Shown: positions 49,808-60,740 of the stretch, piece after piece | Layout: each line of letters starts with the position of its first letter | How positions within the stretch are numbered: position 1 is the stretch's first letter | Assembly (NCBI GenBank): GCA_036346255.1 | Contig: CM070633.1 | Span: forward strand, 4,092,001-4,156,000 | Direction of reading: 5' to 3' | DNA length: 64,000 bases | Source of the DNA: Ampelocalamus luodianensis | Lineage: Eukaryota; Streptophyta; Magnoliopsida; Poales; Poaceae | The notes under the pieces: model-generated | The model's input: the letters and a program-made list of their open reading frames with translations, nothing else | Told to the model about the DNA's origin: nothing | The model's database searches: none | Position numbers and translations under genes: made by a program

Positions 49808-50130
49808 GGGAGGTCCTGATCGGCTTAGATCTCCAAGGGGAGGTTTTGAACGACTCAGATATACCCAGGGGAGGTCATAAAGGTTAAGATCTACAAGAGG
49901 GGAGGTTCTGGACGGCCAAGATTTACAAGAGGAGGTCCTGGATGGCCAAGATTTACAAGAGAAGGTCCTGGACGGCCAAGATTTACAAGAGCCCACAGGG
50001 GTCGTCTTTTGCAAAGAGAACCCCGAGGGTGGTCTTTGCAAAAACACAAAGGGTGGTCTTTGCAAAACGCTAAAGAGGGTGGTCTTGAACGGTTCAGATG
50101 CAACCAGAGGAGGTCCTGAACGGTTCAGAT
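49808..50130 (-). repeat. GGAGGTCCTG minisatellite in copy 4
   Basis: Units of about 30 bases (GGAGGTCCTGGACGGCCAAG plus ATTTACAAGA) with several close copies at 49900-49990 and looser ones on both sides. The matching complement is present in copy 1 at 13430-13930. Confidence 0.85.
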
Positions 50131-50219
50131 TCCACGACTTAGCGCTGCACACGCACACAGGGTTTAAGTGCGCAGGCCCACATGTAAGTGGCACGTTAGC
50201 CTTTTAGGACATCCATTAA

Positions 50220-50429
50220 TCTATACATATACTAATTGGAGACTCTCCTAGAAGTCCCCACGTTAATCCTAGGAGGTAAAAAGGCTAAAAATTCCCACAT
50301 TAATCAGAGAAATCTAACCATCCAATTCAAGCTTGATGGTGCAACCTGCAGGTTGGATTTTTTTTTGGTATCCGGCAGCCTACATGGACTCCGATTCAAA
50401 CTTTTCGAAGACCAACAACTCAGAAAAAG
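50220..50429. other. Junction sequence between copy 4 and a copia gag
   Basis: TCTATACATATACTAATTGG at 50220, preceded by A, resembles a Helitron 5' end, but I see no CTRR-type 3' end nearby. Its nature is unresolved. Confidence 0.25.
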
Positions 50430-50839
50430 CCTGCATGGGCTGACTCTCCTGGTTTCATCTCAAATTTAGAATACTCCTTTTTAAATTGATTCTGACGAAC
50501 ACCTTTAACAGATTTAGAACCTTCATGATAAACAGCAAGTGTAGTCCAAATCTTATTAGCAGATTTAATATTAGCAATCCGAACGAACTCGTTTCTATTC
50601 AAACCTTGCAACAAAATATTTCTAGCCTTAGCATTAGCTTCAACATCAGCAGTGTTGTTGTTGGTAATCACAACAGGCACCTCATAAGGATTTTTAACTT
50701 TTTGCCAGATGACATTACCTTGTGCTTGCAGAAAGACCTCCATGCGTGTCTTCCAATAGATGTAGTCCGATCCATCGAAATATGGTGGCTTACCTGAGAA
50801 TCGATCTCGATCTGCCATTGCAACCTTGCTCTGATACCA
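50430..50839 (-). pseudogene. Ty1/copia gag fragment with primer binding site
   Basis: On the - strand TGGTATCAGAGC (50839-50828) is the tRNA-iMet primer binding site. Gag starts at 50818 (MADRDRFSGKPPYFDGSDY) with UBN2-type homology (KTRMEVFLQAQGNVIWQKV, ARNILLQGLNRNEFVRIA, KGVRQNQFKKEYSKFEM). Coding homology stops near 50430, so only the first about 125 residues remain and pol is missing. Confidence 0.85.
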
Positions 50840-53033
50840 CTTGTAGGATTGTAATGGCAATCAGACGGAGGGTTGAATGATTGCAGCGAATTGACCCCCA
50901 AATTCTAACTTCTCCTTGTGTGCAAGAACTTCACAGCAAAGACACTCTCAGGCGCACAGCAAGAACACCAAATCAAAAATCAAGGTTGAACGAATCTGAA
51001 TTTTATATACCAAACTTGATTTGTGTCTACAAAGCGCTCAGCAAGCACCCCTCAAAGCCTCCAATCGAAGGACCTCTAAAACCGCAGCAAAACAGCAAGC
51101 AACAAAGCTACGGTCAAGAAACTACCAAAAGCCCATAACCCTAAAACTCGTAAAAGCTCATACGCAAGCCGCACCCCTCTGCCTCCTCTTATAGGCAGGA
51201 TTCTATCCGTGTTAACAACCAACACGAAATCAATATCTCCGAAAATAAGGGACCCGAAACCCTTACCAACACAGGTTTTACAAAAATTACTAAAACTTTT
51301 CAAAACCGAACTTCCACGCCGTAAGCCTCCAGGAAACCGCCTCCCGTAGCTCCAACATGATCCACCTTTGATCTCCACATGCTCCAGCGCGATCCAAACC
51401 ACCTTGTGACAACCACGACCTCCAAGATGTAATAGCCCAATTTTCAAATTCAGTATAAATTAAAAATTATTTAAAGTTTTGTGGAATTTTTTGAAATTTT
51501 AAAAGCTTTTTATAAGTATTTTAAAGCTAAAACAAATTTATTTGCAAAATCAAAAGCCAACAAATAGTTGAAAATAATTTTATTAAGTCCAGAATGAGTA
51601 TGGGAATTTCTGTGAATTTTTCCATAATTTTTGGAAGAGTTTTGCTATTTTCTAAACCTTATATGAATTATCAGAATTAAAACAATTGAGAAATCAAAAA
51701 GAAAATCAAAACTCAGTTTGGGCCGAAACCTAAGGCTCCGGCCCAAACCTCTTCGAGCGCGCGGCCCATTCCAGCCCAACCTCCCGCGCCCACCTCTCAC
51801 CCCCTCCCACCGTCCGATTTAAATCGGACGGCTACCGATCACCCACGCCTCTCCTCTCTCTCCTTCTCTTCTGACCGTTGGATCAAATCCAACGGCCCGC
51901 GTCCTTTCTTCCTCCTCTCCTTCTTCTTCGCGCGACCGAGTCGCCGCCGCCATTTCCGGTGCACGGGAGCTCGTTTTTCGCCACGTTCTCCTCCCCCTCT
52001 TCACGCGAGGACGTGAGCAACGGCTCCGCCGCCTCCAACCGCCCTCGTTCCCCACCTTCTTCCCCTTCTCGCGCTGGTTCGCCACGATCGCGCCGCGCCG
52101 CCGCACGCCCCACGCCGCCCGCACACGATCTCTCTCCGGTCACCCGGCCCCTATAAAGGGAGCACCGGAGCCCCTATTCACGCCGAACTCAAAACCACCA
52201 CTCACTCCCTCTCGCCGTGAGCTCGCGGATTCGCAGAAACATCGCCGCCGGCCGTGAAGCTGCGCGCCTCTAGCGCTGCCGTCACCGCCGCCGCGTCCTC
52301 GCCGCCGCCACCATCAGCATCGCCGCAACCCCACGAAGCCCGAGCGCACCTTCGTTCGCCGCGAGATCACCGAGCGTCGACGCTGCTGCCGCGCGACACC
52401 GCCGCTTCTTCGCCGCCGGCGCCCGTCACCAACTCGCCGTGTGGGTGAGCGCCACGGCACCGCCGTCTTCCCCTCTCTCTTCTGGTACCCTCGCCGGGCT
52501 CCGCCGCGCAACACAGCGCCGGCGACCATCGGTCCCCGCGCCGGCGCCGTGTCCGCCGGCGTGGCACCGCCACGCAATCGCCACCTGGGCGCCACCTCGG
52601 CGACACGGCCCGCGTGGCGCCGTGTCAGCGGCCACGCACATGCACACGCGGCACGGTCCACCGTGCCAGGCTTCCCAAAGCTCAGTGGGCTTGGTCCACG
52701 TGAGCCGTGTCTATGACACATGGGGCCCGCTTGTCAGAATTTATTTTAATTCTTTTAAATTCTGAAAATCCCTCGCTGGCGTCAGCATTGCGCAATAAAT
52801 AGGTTTTCAGTAGAAAGATAATTCGGGAAATTCAATTAAATTTCAGATTTAGGTTTAAAACTTCTAAAATTCATAACTTTTGCATATGAACTCCAAATTG
52901 AGTGATTCAAATTGCAAAATTTATATAAAATTATAATCTAGCTAACTAAACCAAAATATTTCAATTTAAAGTTATTTTGAACTATGTTTTTGAATTTATT
53001 TGAATTTGAATATTGAATTTGTCGATTTTACAG

Positions 53034-53100
53034 ATAGAATTCGACGACTCAGGAGAGTTCGATCAAACTGAAGATTTAGAATTCCAAGACATCGACCAAG
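53034..53100 (+). other. Exon-like block in copy 6
   Basis: Preceded by TTTTACAG, ending CCAAG before GCAAGT. Open frame reads FDDSGEFDQTEDLEFQDIDQ, strongly acidic and Gln-containing, like the blocks in the sister copies. Confidence 0.45.
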
Positions 53101-53860
53101 GCAAGTTACACCGTTGACCATATTGCCCCCAGTATTTTAAGTTATTTTCAGTTTTTAAATTCTTTATTGCATGCATATGTTGTTATAAATATTTTAATAT
53201 CCTGTTTTACATATAGTTAATTCCATGTGTTATTGTATGACCAATTTGAATGTTGTATCTGACTACCTTGATACCATAGGCAAGATATTACTAAAATTAA
53301 ATATATGCTTAGCTAAGCTTAGTTCACATTTACAGAATTTGGGAGGGTTTACACCAAATTTCTACAAATTCGTTTTAAACTTGATATTGTGGTATTGTCT
53401 TACCACATGGGTTTATAAATGGAGTTTTATTCAAAATACAACCAAAAATGGGTTTAGACTTGGGCGAAATGGTCGGAATGGTGGGTGCGGGTTTATGCAC
53501 CGGATTGATCCGTTAAGATTAAGGCCCATGGTTTGTAGGAATGACGCCTAAGTCAATTGAGGACCGGTCTTTGAGCCGCTTATTGCTATGCCATATCGCA
53601 CTACCACATGTCCTGTATGGGCAAGATTTGGCTAATTAATTTGTGATGTTCTAGTGTATTTATGTCATGTGATTATGTGGGTGTCGGCTAGACGCTTTAT
53701 TCCCACTTGGCGCAAGAGGGCTTCCGGAGGACGGTTAGTCCAAAGGCGAAACCTTAGCGGGCATGAATATATTAGGACAGAACATTGTAAAGGCCTCATG
53801 GTAATTGCTCACCACACGCCTACTAAGCGTGAATTGGCCGACATAACGAGCATGTCACCT

Positions 53861-53935
53861 CGTGTGGGTAAAGTTGTACCAACTCTGCAGAGTAGAAACT
53901 ATTCGAATAGCCACGTCCGCGGTCATGGACATGCT
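53861..53935 (+). other. Conserved palindrome block, copy 6
   Basis: GGGTAAAGTTGTACC, CTCTGCAGAG, CTATTCGAATAG (53899-53910) and GTCC...GGAC (GTCCGCGGTCATGGAC). Confidence 0.6.
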
Positions 53936-55467
53936 AGCAGGGCCACTTAAAGTTAGTATTGTTTTTGGTTTTTAAAACGCTTTATTAAATGCTAAGGATG
54001 GTCAATCCTTACGAAAAATTGGGCGGGAAGCCAAGTGTTAGGAGGGGATCCTTCACTAAAACATTGGAGGTTATCCACATTGTAATATTGTCATTTCAAA
54101 GTATGATTTTTAGTCTTAGTATAAAACTGCCTTAGAAAATACTATGCCTATTTAAACTGAAAATGCTGTTTATGCAAAACAACCCTACCATACTCACTTG
54201 TTACCTTATGCATGCATTTAAATTCAATATTGGTGTGACTTTATAGAACGGAAGTTGTGCTCATCCTTCTTGAATAAATCTTATTCAAGAGAAGACTTCT
54301 ACCCGACGGTGAGGATTTGACGAGTAGGCTTTTGACCCGCACGATTGCTCAGAGCGCATCGTGGCTCACCTTATTATCATGTTTCATTGTGTTTATCTTT
54401 TGACATTTGATATTGTTATTCGACTCGCTTGTATTAAACAATTATTTATTTAATGTCATTTACGCTTTCGTGATATGAATGTGATATCCATTTTGTGAGA
54501 CTGTGTATGCTGGAAATCCTGGACCGATGTTTGAACACAGAGAATTCGGGATCCTTCGTTCCCGGGTTCGACACAAGACCTCAGATTCTCCCCATCTTAC
54601 TCCGAGTCCACCTCATCACCGACTGTGATTCGTCCTCACGCTCAACCTACACATGCAAAAATCAAAGAAACCAAATCCATGGCACAAGTTCTCCAACTTG
54701 ACCATCCATTTGCTCACACACACCCATAAACACTATCATGCATCATGAAACACATTAAAACTTATGAATTTAACTTAACCTAAGTCAAATCCCCAAAACG
54801 ACAAAAAGACAGAGCATAATCGAAACTTCCTCCATATTATCCCCGGTACTTCCACACCACGCAGTTGTACCGCTCAAAGCACTGCGGAACTTCCGCTCCT
54901 CGGAAAATCATAAAACTTCTGAAAACATACTCTCTAGAAAAATCCATACCGCAACCTTGCGGCCATACCTTTGTGTGGTACTACCGCCGTTCAAACTGCG
55001 GTATTACCTTCCCTGCAATCACTGTTCCTCGCCTATGGTACTACCGCTTTTCACTTAACGCTGCTTGTCAGAAACAAAAACCAAGCGCGGTACTACCGCC
55101 GGCAAACCAACAAGATTACGGACAACGCGTACTTCGCTTTCATTAGCGCCCCGTAGTTCGCAGATATAAAGCCGAACTACCATTCTCAAGAAATTCAAAA
55201 CTAAAAACACAGAGCCGGTACTACCTCCAACAATTGTGCGGTTGTTCCTCTCGTGTAGTTCCATGACACAAAGCCAGATTACCGCAAAACCCGACAAATG
55301 CTGATTTTTGATGAATTTAATGTAACTCAAAAGCGTGTCAAGAACTAAGATCACAAGCATGTTCCGAGACAATGCAACAACATTTAAACACTGAACTAAG
55401 TCTTCCTTATTGTCAATGTGTTCATCATCAAATAATATGACCAAAAACTCCCGGTCTTATAGCTCGT

Positions 55468-55938
55468 GTGTACGCAGCGCCAAGGGACACGGATCGACGA
55501 TCGAGGCCCCGTCCGACCCGCGCCCCACTCCCTTTAGGCCGCCGCCCCAACGCCGAGCAGTCCAATCCGAGCCCGCCTCGATCCGAAGGCCAACTCGCAT
55601 CAATCTCCACGTGGGTCAAGACCCTGGGCGGCGGCCCTGGAGAGGATAAGCTTCGGTTTATCCTTATGTGCCGCCTGGCTGAGGACCCCATGGACCTCCA
55701 CCTCCTCCCGACGGTGTCCGCCCTACGCCGGCCGAATGAGATCAAGAAGGTCACCAAGACCCCTGATGAGCGCCGCAAGGAGATTAAGGTGCGGGTCGCT
55801 GCGATGAGGTTGCTGGAGCAGCAACAGCATAATGCCGCCGCCATCGCCGCCTCCTCACTGCCACAACCACTGGGAGACGAGGCCCCCCTCTTCATCGTCT
55901 CAGTTATCAGCGGCCGGACATCGTGCTGCAAATCCTAA
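55468..55938 (+). CDS. Unrecognised open frame, 156 codons
   Basis: An open frame with a non-repetitive C-terminal half (residues about 50-125): RFILMCRLAEDPMDLHLLP, then VSALRRPNEIKKVTKTPDER and RVAAMRLLEQQQHNAAAIAA, predicted to be helical and charged. I do not recognise a family. The N-terminal third is GC-rich and may be non-coding. The frame lies between the copia LTR and the bL9-like exon, in what appears to be old host sequence, so it could be a remnant or exon of a host gene. No promoter was identified. Confidence 0.35.
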   Translation: MYAAPRDTDRRSRPRPTRAPLPLGRRPNAEQSNPSPPRSEGQLASISTWVKTLGGGPGEDKLRFILMCRLAEDPMDLHLLPTVSALRRPNEIKKVTKTPDERRKEIKVRVAAMRLLEQQQHNAAAIAASSLPQPLGDEAPLFIVSVISGRTSCCKS

Positions 55939-56962
55939 CCATCCATAAGAGTTTGTACTTGCCTATTTCCTCTTCGGTTAATCAATTTGCTTGATATGTG
56001 CCAAGATGGGAGTCCTCATTTAATACGTATGTGAAGAAGGCACAGGTAAAACATACGCAAGGTGGAGTTTGATCCGATTGTTAGAACTATGGTCTGCCTC
56101 TATACGTGCCTAGATGGGAGTCAAAACAACCTGGCAGCGCGACCGCCTTCACGAGAATTTGATATGTCCTGGTGTGCTGCAGACGATCGATAAGCTGGGG
56201 AAACCGGAGGAGGTGGTGAAGTGTGAGACCCCGGTTTATTAAGCTTGTAATACTTAACCCTCCACTGGCTCTAGTATCACAAACAAAATAACCCGTGCCT
56301 CGATGGACATGTGCTTCCCAAAATTGCAGCACACATACATCATACAAAAGCATGCATCATTTCCATATAACATAATATAACAAGTCTAGCAAAAGACATA
56401 CATAATATAAGTTATTACAGAACAGCCGACCAGCCAAATGACATAAGTATTAAGTAACAGCGGAAGCAAAAGTTGCCATAAGATGGCTTAAACCAAAAGA
56501 CGACCGGTTAGCCACATAACACCACTGGGCAATCGACCGGGCCACCAAGCTAATCGCCCCACACACTGCCACAGCACAACTCATAAAAGTGAGGCCCTTT
56601 GGGCTCACCTTCTTCCTCTGCACACAATAAGCAATGCAGGTGAGTACAATAATGTACTCGCAAGACTTACGAGTAACAAACCTATACATAGCTACATGAA
56701 AGTTGTATCAATGGAAGGATGATTATATGGTTATTTGGACGCATAAAGCAAGTTTCATTTGCAATAATGTAATGGATTGAAAGCAATTTAACAATTCAGT
56801 TTTTAAGCATTGAAATAGCAGCGAGTAACAATAATTATCAAGTAACCACCTAGAAGTGACTAACCCAATAGCCACCACATATAGCATGAATCCCTGATTC
56901 ATACCACCCATCAAGTTTTAATTTAAAATGTTGTAGTCTAACTCTTGAAAAGCTTACCCAAG

Positions 56963-57035
56963 CGTGTCCATAACCTAGGATGAGGCTATTCGAATAGTTT
57001 TAAACCCTGCAGGAGTGTACCAATGTACCCACACT
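56963..57035 (-). other. Conserved palindrome block, copy 7
   Basis: On the - strand: GGGTACATTGGTACACTCC, CTGCAGG, CTATTCGAATAG (56986-56997) and an ATCCTAGGTTATGGAC arm. Confidence 0.6.
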
Positions 57036-57848
57036 CCAGACCGCCTTTTTTCCACATGATTTAGCACACTACCAAAGGTATGCCGGCACGGCTAAGTCCT
57101 ACGAGACATTTCCAATATTGTGAATTAACTACGAGCCACTCGTATGGATAGAAATCCATACGCTTACATTGTAAAGCCAAAAAGACAACTACCCCTCGGG
57201 GTAAAGCTCTATGGACAACTACAATGCTCCCACACACAACCATCTCATTTTACCACAACGCAACGCAACACACACACGCCCTCCTGCGACTCGTAGCCAA
57301 CGCACGCCAAAGTACTAAGTAAAGAGAGGTCTCATTCTCTCTAGTATGGTTAGCACGCACAAAATGCCTGGATAACAGGAACTCACAAGATGTTCGGTCC
57401 TTAATTGACTCGGGCACTATTCCAATCACACCCAAAAGATCACACCATCATACCATTGTGCCCAAGTTCAAATTGTTTTTATTTTCAGTTTTTGTTTTGT
57501 AATTTGAACATAGCACAGAGCTGAAATATAGAGATCATAATAAATTTGTGTGATCAAGGTTATCGACAAGTCGATAACCGCCCATTTCTACCGAGAGCTA
57601 GGCATGGCTAAGCGACAAACTCGTAAACTACTAAGTGACAAGGATTCATCCAACGAACCCAAAATCACAGCAAGATAAACCTAGGCTCAGTAGTAGAGGA
57701 TAAACATTTGCCTACTAGTAATGCATCTACTAGGTTAACTATCGACAATAGTTAAAACAACATAGCAATGCATACATAGAATTTGCAAACAATATATTAG
57801 AATTTGAAAATAGTAGGAGCAACATGATCACATGCTACATATGCTTGC

Positions 57849-57911
57849 CTTGCTGGAGTGCAGGATCTGATGGCTGTGGCTCAGAATTAATATCAATATT
57901 ATCTTCGGAAC
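57849..57911 (-). other. Exon-like block in copy 7
   Basis: Preceded by CACGTTAG, 63 bases, ending CAGCAAG before GCAAGC. Reads SEDNIDINSEPQPSDPALQQ in phase with the sister block 48877-48815 of copy 4 (SDECVEYESDPQQQDCDLQQ), with the same length and phase. Confidence 0.5.
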
Positions 57912-58919
57912 CTAACGTGAAAAGGCGATAAAATCAATAAGAACGAAGAACACCAAATAACTCCAACAGCAAAAGACATCCAAATCTAATGAAATTTATA
58001 CAGCAGCTAGGGAATAATTTTAGACAATTTTAGGAACAAGAATCATGCAATTTGGATTTAGTATGCAAAAGTTATAGCCAAAATACACTTTCTCAACCTA
58101 TAAAATTAACTAAATTAATTACTAGTACTGTTCATGACGAAAATTTCTAGAATGATCTAAGGTCTGAAATTTTTATGATAGGTAGGTTATGGCATCCTAA
58201 ACAGCAAAGTTGAGTTTACTAAATTTGAAGTTATAGTGATCTACTTATGATTTTTCTAAGTTGTAAACCTAGCACAAGTTACTTTACAGAAATATAACTA
58301 TGCTCAAAACCTATTTTAAATTAAGGTACACTAACAGAGGAATTTAAAAATTGATTTTGCACAAATTGGATTTATACAGAAAAAGATATGCATTTTTCAA
58401 GGTCTAAATTAATTTCTTGGAATATTCTTAAAATGGCTGATATCAAGTTATTAATGTTTGTAAAACCTTCTGTTACTGAAACATATCTAAATGCATTTTT
58501 ACTTTTTTAGATTAAACTTTAGTTAAACATGAACTTATCCCAACTGGAATCAACTAAAAAGGAATTATAACAATTTAGTTAGGCATTTTCTAAGCTTTCC
58601 TAGAATCACAAGAACATTAAGTAATGGCAGAAATGAATTAATAAAGCTTATAACATTTTCTGCTGCAAAAACAAGTCTAAATGTATTTTTAAATTAAACT
58701 ATAGTGAAACATGAATTTAATGCAGTTGGGAACATCTAAAAAGGATTTAAAATGAATTAGTTATGAGTTTCTAAAGTCTTAATACAATTTTCAGTTGATA
58801 AGAAAATGCTTACTGAAATATAACAAATTTTAAAAGAAATAAACGACGTGGACGCTCGTGGGCCGTTGATGCGAAATCAAACGGGCCACACGCACGGAGA
58901 ACAGCGCACGCGCGCGATC

Positions 58920-60740
58920 CTAACGAGAGTCACCGTTGGATCTAGATCCAACGGCTCACGTGGATAGGAACATTCGGAGGTCCGAATGTTTCAACCATCC
59001 ACAGCCGCAGATCTGGAGATGGAGGGCCTAGAGCGCAAGCGCATTCGGAAGTCCGAATGCACCCACGATCTCCGCCGCAGATTGGGAGATGGACGGCTCC
59101 GAGTGATAGGGACATCCAGAGGTCCAAATGCTCCTCAGATCTGGGCCGTTGATCACGAGATCGACGGTCCACGATCAACAACGCATAACGCACTCACGCA
59201 TGTGGGTTCAAAAGCGCCGGAGGAGTTTAATGAGTGGACCCACATGACAGTGAGACAAGGACCAGATTAAGACATACTAATTAACCCTAATGATTGACAA
59301 TTACTGGATCATTAATGGTGTCCTAATGACGACGGAAAATAGGCGAGTACGCCCGACAAAACACGAGCAGGATCTACGGCTTGTCGCCGGCGACTCCGGC
59401 CACGGCGGCGCAACCTTAAGACTAACATGGATTCGCAATAGGCTTGCGGACCCAATGGTGGTGACCTCGCCGGCAACAATGGCCCTAAACGCCGGTGAGT
59501 CGGAAAAAGAAGATGGGGCTTTTACTGACACAAGCGAAAATAGCAAAAAGCTCCGCTATAGTCCAAAGAAGCGAGTACCACGGCCTCTAGGGACTAATAA
59601 GAAGCTACCTTGACCGAGATGAGCTTCAAAGATGGTCGGAGAAGGTCTGACCACGGTGGAGCTTGCCGGACCCGAGGAAGAAGATATGAAATTAGAGACC
59701 TGAGCCAAAATGAACACCACTAGTGGTCAAAATAGCTACAAAATAGCCCATAAAAGCTTCATAAGCAAATAATCGAGAGATGGAGCACTCACCGGAGCTG
59801 AGGAAGAAAAGGGAATGGTTTCGACCGAATTTGAACAAACCCCAAATTTGTCAAATCCTGAAAATAAAACCCAAAATTAAGTAAGGGGAAATGATTAGGG
59901 TATTAAGGAGTTGAAAAGGGTACAAGAATATTTGAAGAAGAACCACTGGAGCTTCATGATCCTCGGATGAGCTCCACGGTCAACAATAGTGATTTGATGT
60001 TTTTGGTGTATTAAGCTCCAAAAATGAAGAAGGAGCTTTGGATGGTGTAAAAGAACACCAGGAAGGAATTTTGGGACCTTATATAGCTAAGGATTAGGGT
60101 TTGGCCAACAAAACGATATTCCCGGGTGATGGGTCCATAGGGCTGCCATAGCCCGAAAAAGAAGTGATGGTGTGCAGGAGTAGGGCATGGGTGAGGCCGA
60201 AAACACCTGCGCCCACGATTTGCTGGCAAAAAGAGACGTTAACTAGGGAACACGATGTGACAGTGCCATGCCTCCTTCTCTCTTTCCCTGTTCACGCACA
60301 GCGCGAGGTTGAAGATGACCAGAGAAAAGCTCGGCGATTTTGAGCCCTTGGATTTTGATCGGGCGGCTGATATTGCACCACGCTTTTGAGGTTTAAACAC
60401 AACAGAGGAGATTGTGAGCGTTGGATTTTAATCCAACGGCTCAGACCGATCAAAACAATCGGAGGTCCGAATGTCTCCTGCGACGAGGACGATCCGATTT
60501 TAATCCAACGGCTGAGGTTCGCCCAATGCCTCTGAAGTTTAAAATAAACAGAGAAGATCGAGAACCCTTGGATCAGAAATGAACGGTCACGATTGAATAT
60601 GACCTTCGGAGGTCCGAACGTACTCAAACGATCAAGACGGTTGAATCAAGATCCAATGGTTCAAAAGGATCAGCGCATTCGCACGGTCCGAATGTTCTCG
60701 CGAAGCTGGGTCGTGCGATTAGGATCCAACGGCTGAGATT
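58920..60740 (-). repeat. Alternating short palindromes in copy 7
   Basis: Two palindrome types recur: CCGTTGGATNNNNATCCAACGG-like (about 58933-58953, 60420-60440, 60493-60512) and CATTCGGAGGTCCGAATG-like (58973-58990, 59041-59060, 60458-60475, 60604-60620). Related palindromes occur in the other long-LTR copies upstream of or near the TATA box. Confidence 0.7.

Larger units (their letters stand above)
43967..50219 (-). mobile_element. Long LTR-like unit, copy 4, interrupted by copy 5
   Basis: On the - strand its end is GGGGTCTCACA at 43967. Sequence runs to 45594, is split by copy 5 (45600-48756, TSD ATATT), and resumes at 48757. It carries the palindrome block 44714-44786, a GAGTAC/GTACTC hairpin (44396-44413), the exon-like block 48877-48815 and a GGAGGTCCTG array (49808-50130). 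The expected TGTAACA start and the second copy of TGATT were not found; homology stops near 50219, so it is truncated there. Confidence 0.65.
51428..54573 (+). mobile_element. Long solo LTR, copy 6 (3146 bp)
   Basis: Starts TGTAATAGCCC and ends CGGGTTCGACA, flanked by CAAGA (51423-51427 and 54574-54578), inserted in a copia LTR. It contains CCGTCCGATTTAAATCGGAC and CCGTTGGAT...ATCCAACGG palindromes (51807-51900), TATAAAG at 52152, a very GC-rich leader (open frames there are compositional), an exon-like block 53034-53100 and the palindrome block 53861-53935. Confidence 0.85.
50842..55440 (-). mobile_element. Copia 5' LTR (Maximus/SIRE-like), split by copy 6
   Basis: The LTR belongs to the gag at 50430-50839 and ends ...TCCTACA just before the primer site. 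A TATAAG motif on the - strand lies near 51193. The LTR continues beyond copy 6 (51428-54573) to about 55440 and contains repeated GGTACTACCGC-type units of both orientations (about 54840-55230), which resemble long SIRE/Maximus LTRs. The start is approximate. Confidence 0.5.

Noticed and set aside
50220..50429. Helitron start at 50220
   Set aside because: Only the TC-type start is suggestive. No CTRR end with a hairpin was found, so it is not called as an element.
52254..52765. Several overlapping open frames of 60-135 codons in GC-rich sequence
   Set aside because: They occupy both strands of the GC-rich leader of copy 6, are Arg/Pro/Ala-rich and have no recognisable domain.
59290..59613. 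Open frame of 107 codons in copy 7
   Set aside because: The related sequence in copy 8 (62449-62790) does not keep the frame, so it is unlikely to be coding.
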